Source: Bacteroidota bacterium (GTDB taxonomy: Bacteria; Bacteroidota; Bacteroidia; Chitinophagales; Saprospiraceae). Taken from it: a DNA stretch of 8,082 nucleotides. The translations under genes were made by a program, and so were the position numbers. Below the pieces are notes generated by a model. That model worked only from the letters and a program-made list of their open reading frames with translations. It did no database searches and was not told where the DNA came from. Where the stretch lies: positions 1-8,082 of the forward strand of contig QQUB01000907.1 in the NCBI GenBank assembly GCA_008501835.1, in the 5' to 3' direction. This document shows positions 1 to 5,283 of the stretch, in pieces. Within the stretch, counting starts at the first letter, position 1; each line of letters begins with the position of its first letter.

Positions 1-1
1 C

Positions 2-127
2 CTGTTTTTGGATGTAAGAGGATTCTATCGCACAAAAAACAGTGAGATGGATGCGCTTGATCAAAAGGTGTTTTATTTGGGCGGAGGAGTGCGTATGAAT
101 ATTGCTCCTCAGCGGATGGATTTTTGA
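2..127 (+). CDS. C-terminal fragment of a probable outer-membrane beta-barrel protein (5' end outside window)
   Basis: An open frame runs from the window edge (first full codon at 2) to a TGA at 125-127, giving 41 residues. The fragment alternates polar and hydrophobic or aromatic residues (VFYLGGGVRMNIAP) and ends in RMDF with a terminal phenylalanine. This is the usual appearance of the last strands of an outer-membrane beta-barrel. No domain can be named from so short a piece, and the upstream part is missing. The protein probably sits in the outer membrane. The barrel assignment is inference from the strand pattern and the terminal Phe. Confidence 0.5.
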   Translation: MFLDVRGFYRTKNSEMDALDQKVFYLGGGVRMNIAPQRMDF

Positions 128-143
128 CTTCAAGAGGTAAAAG

Positions 144-330
144 TTTCTTTTAAAAGGAAAAGCCACTAATACACGAATAACATTTGAAAAAAAAGGCACT
201 AATTCACCTACTACCTCTTCATAGCCGTTCTTTAGGGAAAATACTGGAGAAAACTTCATTCGTGCCACCAATAAATAATCGAAATTCGTGTATTTGTGAC
301 AAATTTAGAAAAGAGGCTTTTTAAAAGAAA
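144..330. repeat. Composite inverted-repeat element, MITE-like or relic palindrome
   Basis: The outer ends are a perfect 12-bp inverted repeat: TTTCTTTTAAAA at 144-155 and TTTTAAAAGAAA at 319-330. Just inside lies AAAAGCC on the left and GGCTTTT on the right. Further in, CACTAATACACGAAT (164-178) faces ATTCGTGTATTTGTG (284-298), complementary at 14 of 15 positions. A partial second copy of the inner motif follows (GGCACTAATTCAC near 194-206, and ATTCGTGCC near 258-266 on the opposite side). No ORF is contained. The motif ATTCGTGTATTAGTGGC is, from memory, frequent between genes in Bacteroidota. The element could be a non-autonomous mobile palindrome or a degraded dispersed repeat. Confidence 0.55.
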
Positions 331-440
331 GTCCTTCCTTGAGAGGCTAGGTGAAATTCTTTTGAAGGATTTTGTTAATTTTGCAACTGGAGCTTGCCAA
401 AATCATTACCAAAATCTATTTCAATAGAACAAAACCCGGC

Positions 441-473
441 CGTAAGTTGTAATTCCTTACGAAGTCAGGAATT
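441..473 (+). promoter_or_regulatory. Two mutually exclusive small inverted repeats upstream of the ribA cluster
   Basis: CGTAAG (441-446) is complementary to CTTACG (456-461). AATTCC (451-456) is complementary to GGAATT (468-473). The two pairings share bases 456-461 or their loop, so only one can form at a time. The elements lie about 75-105 bp before the ribA start. If transcription begins upstream (a TAATTTTG box lies at 376-383), they would be an alternating RNA structure. If it begins at the box at 497-504, they would be DNA operator half-sites. The stems are only 6 bp, so chance is possible. No FMN riboswitch consensus is visible. Confidence 0.22.
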
Positions 474-476
474 TGG

Positions 477-504
477 TTGATTTTGACATTTAACGATAAA
501 GTTG
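477..504 (+). promoter_or_regulatory. Candidate Bacteroidota-type promoter for the ribA-led cluster
   Basis: TTG at 477-479 is followed after 17 bp by TAAAGTTG at 497-504, a one-mismatch version of the TAnnTTTG -7 box used by the Bacteroidota primary sigma factor. The ribA ATG at 547 would lie about 36 nt downstream of the expected transcription start. An alternative exact TAnnTTTG match (TAATTTTG, 376-383) has no TTG at the right distance upstream. Confidence 0.3.
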
Positions 505-546
505 CCGGCAGGAGAATTAACCGGGAACTTTTTTAAATAAAAATTG

Positions 547-1134
547 ATGAAAAAACAGGCAGAAGCCATGATCCCTACACCCTGGGGAGAATTCAATATG
601 ATCGCGTTTTCGGATAATGAAAATGAGTGGATGCCACATTTGGCCTTGGTTCATAAATCTTGTGACATCTCTTCCGGTCCGGTGCTTACCCGTGTACATT
701 CAGAGTGTATAACCGGAGATCTTTTTGGTTCCAAACGCTGTGATTGCGGGGAACAATTGGATATGGCATTAAAAATGGCTGCTGAGCAGGGAGGACTGGT
801 TTTATATCTGCGTCAGGAAGGGCGTGGAATTGGGATCATCAATAAGTTGAAAGCTTATAATTTACAAGATAGTGGTTTGAATACTGTCGATGCAAACCTG
901 CATCTGGGTTTGGAGCGTGATGCCCGTCAATATGATATTGCTGTGGAAATGCTTGTCACCCTTGGAATATCAGAAATCAGACTGCTGACCAATAACCCGG
1001 AAAAAATCGAAGCCTTTGAAAACGGTCCTGTAAAAGTGACGGAAAGAGTGCCCATCGTTATCAAACCCAATGACAATAATCGCGGTTACCTGAAGACAAA
1101 GCAGGATGAAATGGGGCATATGTATAAACTTTAA
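547..1134 (+). CDS. ribA: GTP cyclohydrolase II (stand-alone RibA)
   Basis: The protein (195 aa) aligns along its full length with E. coli RibA. GTP cyclohydrolase II opens GTP to 2,5-diamino-6-ribosylamino-4(3H)-pyrimidinone 5'-phosphate, releasing formate and pyrophosphate, in the cytoplasm. Visible family marks are PTPWGEF near the N-terminus, RVHSEC, the three zinc cysteines at residues 54, 65 and 67 (C-x10-CDC, same numbers as E. coli), RQEGRGIG at 89-96, the catalytic-region tyrosine 104, LLTNNP at 146-151, and ERVP. All expected catalytic features are present, so it should be active. A TTG lies one codon before the ATG; I chose the ATG at 547. There is no fused RibB domain, although RibBA fusions are common in bacteria. 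It is the first gene of the five-gene cluster, 36 bp before the reductase gene. That neighbourhood suggests a role outside, or in addition to, riboflavin synthesis. Confidence 0.93.
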   Translation: MKKQAEAMIPTPWGEFNMIAFSDNENEWMPHLALVHKSCDISSGPVLTRVHSECITGDLFGSKRCDCGEQLDMALKMAAEQGGLVLYLRQEGRGIGIINKLKAYNLQDSGLNTVDANLHLGLERDARQYDIAVEMLVTLGISEIRLLTNNPEKIEAFENGPVKVTERVPIVIKPNDNNRGYLKTKQDEMGHMYKL

Positions 1135-1170
1135 GCCCCATACAGACAGAGACGTCAAATTGCTTTCTGT

Positions 1171-2112
1171 ATGAAAGAAAAGTTATGGCTTAAGCTACTC
1201 GAACTGAAATCCCTCATTGATGATAGTGACGGAAATGTTTCCTACTGTCATTTGGTATTGGACGGCCATGTTACTTTGGATCATCTGCAGCCTTTCGGAC
1301 CTCAAAAATTGTCCATCATCCTTTTATTGGATCCGGGAATGAAATTAAGTGTTGGAAATAGTACAGTGCTTTTGTTGAGTGATAACTATGAGATCAATAT
1401 TGTTAAAAAGGGTCGACTCAAAAACAAGCATCTCAAATTTCTTCAAATTTACCTTCCCTATTGTTTACTGAAATTACATTCCATCAAATCCCGAAGGGCA
1501 ATTACGGTGGCCCATTTCGCTCAAACTCTTGACGGAAAGATCGCAACGGCAACAGGCCATTCCAAATGGATTGGTAATGAGGAAAATCTGATTCATGCCC
1601 ACCGTATGAGAGCCCTGTGTGATGCGATTATGGTAGGAAGTGGTACAGTCAAATTTGATAAACCCCGACTTACTGTCAGGATGGTGTCCGGTAAAAACCC
1701 CCGTAGAGTTATCATAGGCCACACTTGTGATGATTTCGAAAGCTTGCTTAAAGCATGTCCTGAACCCGTAACAGTTATCGGGAACGAAGATTGTAATTTT
1801 CCGCAAGGAATTGAATATTTCAAAATTCCTTCCGAAGGCAAACATATTGACTCTGAGGAAATTCTATATTTCCTGTTTTCCAAGGGCATTCACTCGGTAT
1901 ACCTCGAAGGAGGGCCAATGACCACTTCCAATTTTCTTAAAGACAAAAAAGTTGATATTTTGCAGTTGCATCTGGCACCCATGCTTTTTGGTTCAGGCAA
2001 ACAAGCCATTCAGCTTCCGCATATTGAACAAGTGACGGATGGGTTGCAATTCGAAACCTTCCGGTTTTGGAAAATGGGTGATGCTATTATGTTTTCAGGT
2101 TTTCTGACTTGA
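1171..2112 (+). CDS. RibD C-terminal (DHFR-like) reductase with an unrecognised N-terminal domain
   Basis: Residues about 108-310 form a RibD_C/DHFR-like reductase domain. Its marks are TLDGKIAT (119-126), SKWIG (131-135), DAIMVGSGTV (151-160), DKPRLTVR (163-170), LEGGP (245-249) and LAPMLFGSG (268-276). Family members use NADPH to reduce the ribosyl group of the GTP-derived pyrimidine phosphate to ribityl. Residues 1-107 are not a RibD deaminase: there is no HAE and no PCxxxG zinc motif. I do not recognise this segment. It is leucine-rich with several strand-like stretches. The lack of a deaminase would let the 2-amino group stay on the pyrimidine, as in the fungal and archaeal order of riboflavin synthesis. 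The gene lies 36 bp after ribA and 39 bp before the dehydrogenase gene. The reductase domain is secure; substrate is inferred from the neighbour. Confidence 0.85.
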   Translation: MKEKLWLKLLELKSLIDDSDGNVSYCHLVLDGHVTLDHLQPFGPQKLSIILLLDPGMKLSVGNSTVLLLSDNYEINIVKKGRLKNKHLKFLQIYLPYCLLKLHSIKSRRAITVAHFAQTLDGKIATATGHSKWIGNEENLIHAHRMRALCDAIMVGSGTVKFDKPRLTVRMVSGKNPRRVIIGHTCDDFESLLKACPEPVTVIGNEDCNFPQGIEYFKIPSEGKHIDSEEILYFLFSKGIHSVYLEGGPMTTSNFLKDKKVDILQLHLAPMLFGSGKQAIQLPHIEQVTDGLQFETFRFWKMGDAIMFSGFLT

Positions 2113-2115
2113 AAT

Positions 2116-2135
2116 AACTTAAGTTGATTAATCAA
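2116..2135. promoter_or_regulatory. Two abutting perfect palindromes between the reductase and dehydrogenase genes
   Basis: AACTTAAGTT (2116-2125) and TTGATTAATCAA (2124-2135) are each perfect palindromes and share two bases. They fill half of the 39-bp gap before the dehydrogenase ATG. This could be an operator for a dimeric regulator or a weak RNA hairpin. The sequence is AT-rich, so chance occurrence is possible. Confidence 0.2.
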
Positions 2136-2151
2136 AACCAGTCAATAAAAT

Positions 2152-3108
2152 ATGAACAGAGCTTTATGGCACAACTCCAGTGAGCATTCGGCTCTAAAAC
2201 TGGTTGACCCTACGACACCTTCTGTAAATCAACTTAAGGTAAAAAGCCTGTATTCCCTCATAAGTACCGGTACCGAAAGACTTGTTGCAAAAGGTTTGGT
2301 ACCTGAAATTGCGGCCAGTGCAATGCGAGTGCCTTACATGAAAGGAGATTTTAGCTTCCCGGTTAAATATGGATATTCCCTGGTTGGAGAAGTCATGAAT
2401 GATGGGCCGTTGGCTGGCAGAAGGGTGCATTTACTGCATCCCCATCAGGAAATGGTTTTGGTAGATCAGGAAGATGTTTTTGTGATTCCGGAAAATGTCC
2501 CGGCAAAAAGAGCCGCCCTGGCCAGTAACCTGGAAACTGCTGTTAATGCTGTTTGGGATGGAGGGGTCAGTGTTGGTGACCGGATTTTGGTGGCTGGTTT
2601 TGGAATGATAGGTTCTCTGGTAGCCCGGTTAATAAAGATGATGCCGGCAGTAGAGCTTAAGATTATGGAAAAGGACAAAAAGAAAAGACAATTGGGAAGG
2701 GAAATGGGGTTCGAAATGGTGGAGAATCTTGAAAAAGGATATTTTGATATTGCCATAAATACAACAGCTAACGGAGATGCTTTGCAGTTGTGTATTGACA
2801 GTGTGGGCGAGGAAGGAAGTGTAGTTGAATTAAGCTGGTATGGAACCCGTGAAGTGACCTTGAAGTTAGGTGCAGACTTCCATTATAAGCGCAAGCAGAT
2901 CATTAGTTCACAGGTATCCGGAATTCCGGCTGCCAGGACTTCTCGTTGGGACTATCGGAGGAGGAAAGAGGTAGTATTTGAATTGTTGGGATCGGAAGAT
3001 TTTGATGCTCACATCTCCAATGTTATCTCATTTGAAGAAACTCCGGCTTTTTTTAATCAACTTAGGAATGATGAATTTAATGGACTGGGGTGTTGTATCA
3101 GGTATTAA
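2152..3108 (+). CDS. Zinc-independent MDR-family dehydrogenase/reductase
   Basis: A 318-residue medium-chain dehydrogenase/reductase. The N-terminal catalytic domain contains LISTGTER (37-43) where zinc alcohol dehydrogenases carry the catalytic Cys-Gly-His-Glu. That SxGTE form occurs in MDR members without the usual zinc ligands, such as the BchC-like and related sugar/cyclitol oxidoreductases. I see no four-cysteine structural zinc loop. The Rossmann fold is at about 143-235, with GFGMIG at 149-154. An acidic residue after the second strand (MEKDKKK, 172-178) suggests NAD(H) rather than NADP(H). The tail (about 236-318) returns to the catalytic domain. It lies inside the cluster between the RibD-type reductase and the PTPS-like gene, so it probably oxidises or reduces an intermediate of that pathway. 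The specific substrate cannot be read from the sequence. Confidence 0.8.
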   Translation: MNRALWHNSSEHSALKLVDPTTPSVNQLKVKSLYSLISTGTERLVAKGLVPEIAASAMRVPYMKGDFSFPVKYGYSLVGEVMNDGPLAGRRVHLLHPHQEMVLVDQEDVFVIPENVPAKRAALASNLETAVNAVWDGGVSVGDRILVAGFGMIGSLVARLIKMMPAVELKIMEKDKKKRQLGREMGFEMVENLEKGYFDIAINTTANGDALQLCIDSVGEEGSVVELSWYGTREVTLKLGADFHYKRKQIISSQVSGIPAARTSRWDYRRRKEVVFELLGSEDFDAHISNVISFEETPAFFNQLRNDEFNGLGCCIRY

Positions 3109-3138
3109 GAGATAAATAAGATTTAATAAACCACCTTT

Positions 3139-3175
3139 ACCAGCAACCAGCAACCAGCAACCAGTAACCAGTAAC
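3139..3175. repeat. Tandem heptanucleotide repeat (ACCAGCA x3, ACCAGTA x2)
   Basis: Five uninterrupted 7-bp units occupy 3139-3173: three ACCAGCA then two ACCAGTA, followed by AC. The array ends 15 bp before the ATG of the PTPS-like gene (3191). Because 7 is not a multiple of 3 and the array sits just before a start, changes in copy number would alter the translation-start context rather than the protein. I recall the same CCAGCAACCAGTAACCAG-type arrays between genes in other Bacteroidota. Confidence 0.85.
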
Positions 3176-3190
3176 TTGAAACCCTCAAAT

Positions 3191-3562
3191 ATGTACAGCG
3201 TAAAAATCAGACAACACATTATGATCGCACATTCTTTTGCGCACCCGGGTTTTGGCCCGGCCCAGAAGATGCATGGAGCCACCTATGTAGTGGACGTAAG
3301 CTTTTTTGCAGAACAATTAAATGATATGGCGGTGGTGATCGACATTTCCCTGGCTCATGATGCTTTGAAGGAAGTCCTTAATCCGTTGAACTATCAGAAT
3401 CTTGACGAATTGCCTCAATTCAAAGGTCAGTTGACTACAACAGAATTCCTCGCCAGGTATATTCATGATACAGTAAAGCAAAAAGTATCTGACCAGTTTT
3501 CAGGCAAGATCAAAGTAACTCTTGGAGAATCACACATAGCATGGGCCTCCTATGAATCCTGA
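3191..3562 (+). CDS. Divergent 6-pyruvoyl-tetrahydropterin synthase/QueD-fold protein
   Basis: A 123-residue protein of PTPS/6-carboxytetrahydropterin-synthase length that can be aligned to E. coli QueD throughout. Retained are the first zinc-type histidine (H14, in IAHSF), the His-Gly of the second motif (H28-G29), IDI at 50-52, TTTEFLA (82-88), and the pterin-anchoring glutamate (E113, in LGESH). Lost are the catalytic cysteine (A24 in the CxxxHGH position), the second His of HGH (A30), and the Asp-His of LDH (LNY at 66-68). It therefore probably does not catalyse the standard PTPS or QueD reaction but still may bind a pterin or pyrimidine. I chose the ATG at 3191; a TTG at 3176 is in frame but abuts the heptamer repeat. 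The stop overlaps the glycosyltransferase start by 11 bp, indicating translational coupling. I recall similar proteins with the same substitutions in proteobacterial clusters. Confidence 0.8.
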   Translation: MYSVKIRQHIMIAHSFAHPGFGPAQKMHGATYVVDVSFFAEQLNDMAVVIDISLAHDALKEVLNPLNYQNLDELPQFKGQLTTTEFLARYIHDTVKQKVSDQFSGKIKVTLGESHIAWASYES

Positions 3563-4562
3563 TCTGGCTAAATTGATATTTGTAATACCTCCACCAGATG
3601 ATTTTCATTCCGGGGGGAATCTTTATAATGCAAATCTCATTAATGCCCTAAAAAGGTTGAAGGTTGAATGTACTGTTTTACAACCTGTTGATCTGTTACG
3701 ATCTGAAATCAAAACCAACAGCTTTCTGTTTTGGGATACATTGTTTTTAGATCAAATAATGTATTTAAATCCCAATGATAATAATTGGTTGATCGTCCAT
3801 CACCTGGAAAGTCTCTATCCCCCTGAAGGGTATTCTGCTGATGAATGGTTTGAAGAACATGAAGCTAAACTGTTGAAGAAATTTGACGGATTTCTTGTCA
3901 GTAGTGATTTTACCTCAAGTTATCTTGAGTCCAAAGGCTTTTCCAATGAAAAGATCATGGTCATTGAGCCTGCTTTAGATAGAAAAGCTGAGGTCCCTTC
4001 CAGGGATTTCGAAGTAGTAAATGCTTTGTTGGTCGCCAACCTGCAGGAAAGAAAAGGAATAGAGCCATTTCTCAGAGCTCTTATGAGAAAAAAATTACCG
4101 TCTAACTTAAATATTACTCTTGCCGGAAGTGATCAGTTTGAACCGGGATATACTCAAAAATGTCTTGACCTCATCGAAAGCTCTTCAGTATTGCATAATC
4201 ACTTCCATTATTTAGGCCCAAAAAGCCCTGAAGAAATTTGGGCGCTTTACACGCAAGTCAACCTGTTTATCTCCACCGCTTTCATGGAAACTTATGGAAT
4301 GGCTATCCAGGAAGCTGCTTCGACAGGCTTGCCACTACTGGTATTAAATGGGGGTAATGCTGCTAATCATGTTGAAGAGGGGATTAACGGACTGGTTGGT
4401 CAGGATATGTCAGACCTGGTGGATAGGCTTTGCAGGATCGCGAAAAACAGTCAGTTGCATCAACAGCTGGCGGAGAATGCTGAAAATATGGCTTTGCGAA
4501 ATCAATATACCTGGGAAGAGGCAGGGAAACGATTGGTGAAGTTTTTGGAGGGAGGGCAATGA
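3552..4562 (+). CDS. GT4-type glycosyltransferase (GT-B fold)
   Basis: A 336-residue GT-B glycosyltransferase. The N-terminal domain begins VIPPPDDFHSGGNLYN (11-26), where SGG is the glycine-rich loop. The C-terminal domain starts near NALLVANLQERKGI (157-170), which is the usual strand-then-RKG entry, and continues with LAGS (190-193) and HYLG (219-222). The family E-x7-E motif is E246 to E254 in METYGMAIQEAASTGLP, followed by NHVEEGINGLV. These residues bind the nucleotide-sugar donor. Family 4 enzymes are retaining transferases. No signal peptide or membrane segment is seen, so it is likely cytoplasmic. The start overlaps the end of the PTPS-like gene (ATG at 3552, stop at 3562), so the two are co-translated. 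In this setting a small pterin-like acceptor is more likely than a polysaccharide, which is inference. Confidence 0.88.
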   Translation: MNPDLAKLIFVIPPPDDFHSGGNLYNANLINALKRLKVECTVLQPVDLLRSEIKTNSFLFWDTLFLDQIMYLNPNDNNWLIVHHLESLYPPEGYSADEWFEEHEAKLLKKFDGFLVSSDFTSSYLESKGFSNEKIMVIEPALDRKAEVPSRDFEVVNALLVANLQERKGIEPFLRALMRKKLPSNLNITLAGSDQFEPGYTQKCLDLIESSSVLHNHFHYLGPKSPEEIWALYTQVNLFISTAFMETYGMAIQEAASTGLPLLVLNGGNAANHVEEGINGLVGQDMSDLVDRLCRIAKNSQLHQQLAENAENMALRNQYTWEEAGKRLVKFLEGGQ

Positions 4563-4564
4563 GG

Positions 4565-4652
4565 TTTAACCACAAGGGCGCAATAGAAGCGCAAGGTTTG
4601 CAATGATTTTGTCTTAGCGAACCTTGCGCTTCCTGGCGTCTTTGCGGTTAAA
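4565..4652. repeat. Imperfect palindromic intergenic repeat between convergent genes
   Basis: The left arm (4565-4600) begins TTTAACC and contains GAAGCGCAAGGTT (4586-4598). The right arm (4617-4652) contains the exact complement AACCTTGCGCTTC (4620-4632) and ends GGTTAAA. Between these anchors the arms match imperfectly (GGGCGCAATA against TGGCGTCTTT). The loop is about 20 bp. From memory the TTAACCGCAAAGACGC...GCGTCTTTGCGGTTAA family is widespread between genes in Bacteroidota and some other phyla. It fills the gap between the convergent glycosyltransferase and pyrophosphohydrolase genes, where its RNA hairpin could act as a bidirectional transcription stop. Confidence 0.8.
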
Positions 4653-4671
4653 AAAACTCCGCGTCCCTTTC

Positions 4672-5142
4672 CTATTTCTCTAAAATACTATCCAGATCCG
4701 CAGGAGAATAGTTAATGGACTTCAAGGTCTTATGATCGTCTGTTCTGTAAACCAGGTAATGATCGCCCGATTTCTCAACAAAACTATCGAAACCTCTCGT
4801 TTCCTTATAATGTTTTTGAGTAGCCTCAGCTTCTTCCAGGCTATTGCAGGTTTTACTCATATTGGAGCGTTGCACCTCATCAAACAAGGCTCTGAATTTT
4901 TCACCTAAGCCAAATTCAAGGACTGCTCCTGAAAGCACGTACTGGAGGTCACAAAGTGCATCTGCGATCTCAACGATGTCTTTGTCATCAATGGCTTTTT
5001 TGAGTTCTTCCAGTTCTTCGGCAAGTAATGCGACACGTAATTTGCATCTTTTTTCTGCAGGAATGATTGGATTGGGTTCTACCGGGTGTCCAAAAGTATT
5101 GTGAAATTCTGCTACCTGATTGAGTGAATCGAGTTTTTCCAT
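4672..5142 (-). CDS. MazG/HisE-like nucleotide pyrophosphohydrolase
   Basis: A 156-residue protein. Residues about 8-100 are an all-alpha NTP pyrophosphohydrolase (MazG/phosphoribosyl-ATP pyrophosphohydrolase-like) domain. The magnesium-binding pattern is EELEE at 42-46, then E58 and D61 in VEIADALCDLQYVL. These enzymes cleave the alpha-beta bond of nucleotide triphosphates or similar compounds, releasing pyrophosphate, and often have a housekeeping (cleaning) role in the cytoplasm. The C-terminal 50 residues (FVEKSGDHYLVYR, then LKSINYSPADL) form an extension that I recall in Bacteroidota members of the family. The gene is convergent with the five-gene cluster and divergent from the cytochrome gene, so it is not part of either unit. 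The exact substrate is not predictable from the sequence. Confidence 0.82.
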   Translation of the reverse strand: MEKLDSLNQVAEFHNTFGHPVEPNPIIPAEKRCKLRVALLAEELEELKKAIDDKDIVEIADALCDLQYVLSGAVLEFGLGEKFRALFDEVQRSNMSKTCNSLEEAEATQKHYKETRGFDSFVEKSGDHYLVYRTDDHKTLKSINYSPADLDSILEK

Positions 5143-5198
5143 AGTTTGTTTGCGATGATGGCTGACAAATAATGTCGTGGATTTTTAGAAATAAAGGA

Positions 5199-5227
5199 CA
5201 AAAATATAATAATTTTAGGATTTTCAA
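5199..5227 (-). promoter_or_regulatory. Candidate promoter for the pyrophosphohydrolase gene
   Basis: On the minus strand TTG (complement of 5225-5227) is followed after 18 bp by TATTTTTG (complement of 5199-5206), an exact match to the Bacteroidota TAnnTTTG box. The ATG at 5142 lies 56 bp further on. This is the best promoter match in the window. No equally good box is visible for the divergent cytochrome gene in this intergenic region; TAATTTTA (about 5210-5217) is a weak candidate. Confidence 0.42.
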
Positions 5228-5283
5228 TCCCAGACATTGGGTTGCGTTACAACGATTATCTACTAAACGGAAAATACAAATTC

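Noticed and set aside
340..546. FMN riboswitch in front of ribA
   Set aside because: The conserved RFN start (AGGGGCAGGGTGAAATTCC-like) and the following paired arms are absent; only a short GGTGAAATTC-like match occurs near 349-358.
1474..1889. Two minus-strand ORFs inside the reductase gene
   Set aside because: They are antisense to the conserved RibD_C motifs and show no recognisable domain.
3139..3175. Possible CRISPR-like array
   Set aside because: The units are 7 bp, directly adjacent and without spacers, so it is a simple tandem repeat.
3028..3282. Minus-strand ORF of 84 codons across the heptamer array
   Set aside because: It only translates the tandem repeat and the antisense of the MDR and PTPS-like genes; the repetitive LLVTGCWLLVAG stretch is the heptamer read in another strand.
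4672..5142. Pyrophosphohydrolase as a sixth member of the pterin-like cluster
   Set aside because: It is on the opposite strand, separated by a palindromic repeat, and has its own good promoter match, so only chance adjacency is supported.
5242..5283. Upstream TTG start for the cytochrome
   Set aside because: It would add 14 residues, several polar, in front of a normal signal peptide; the ATG at 5284 gives the standard charged-then-hydrophobic order.
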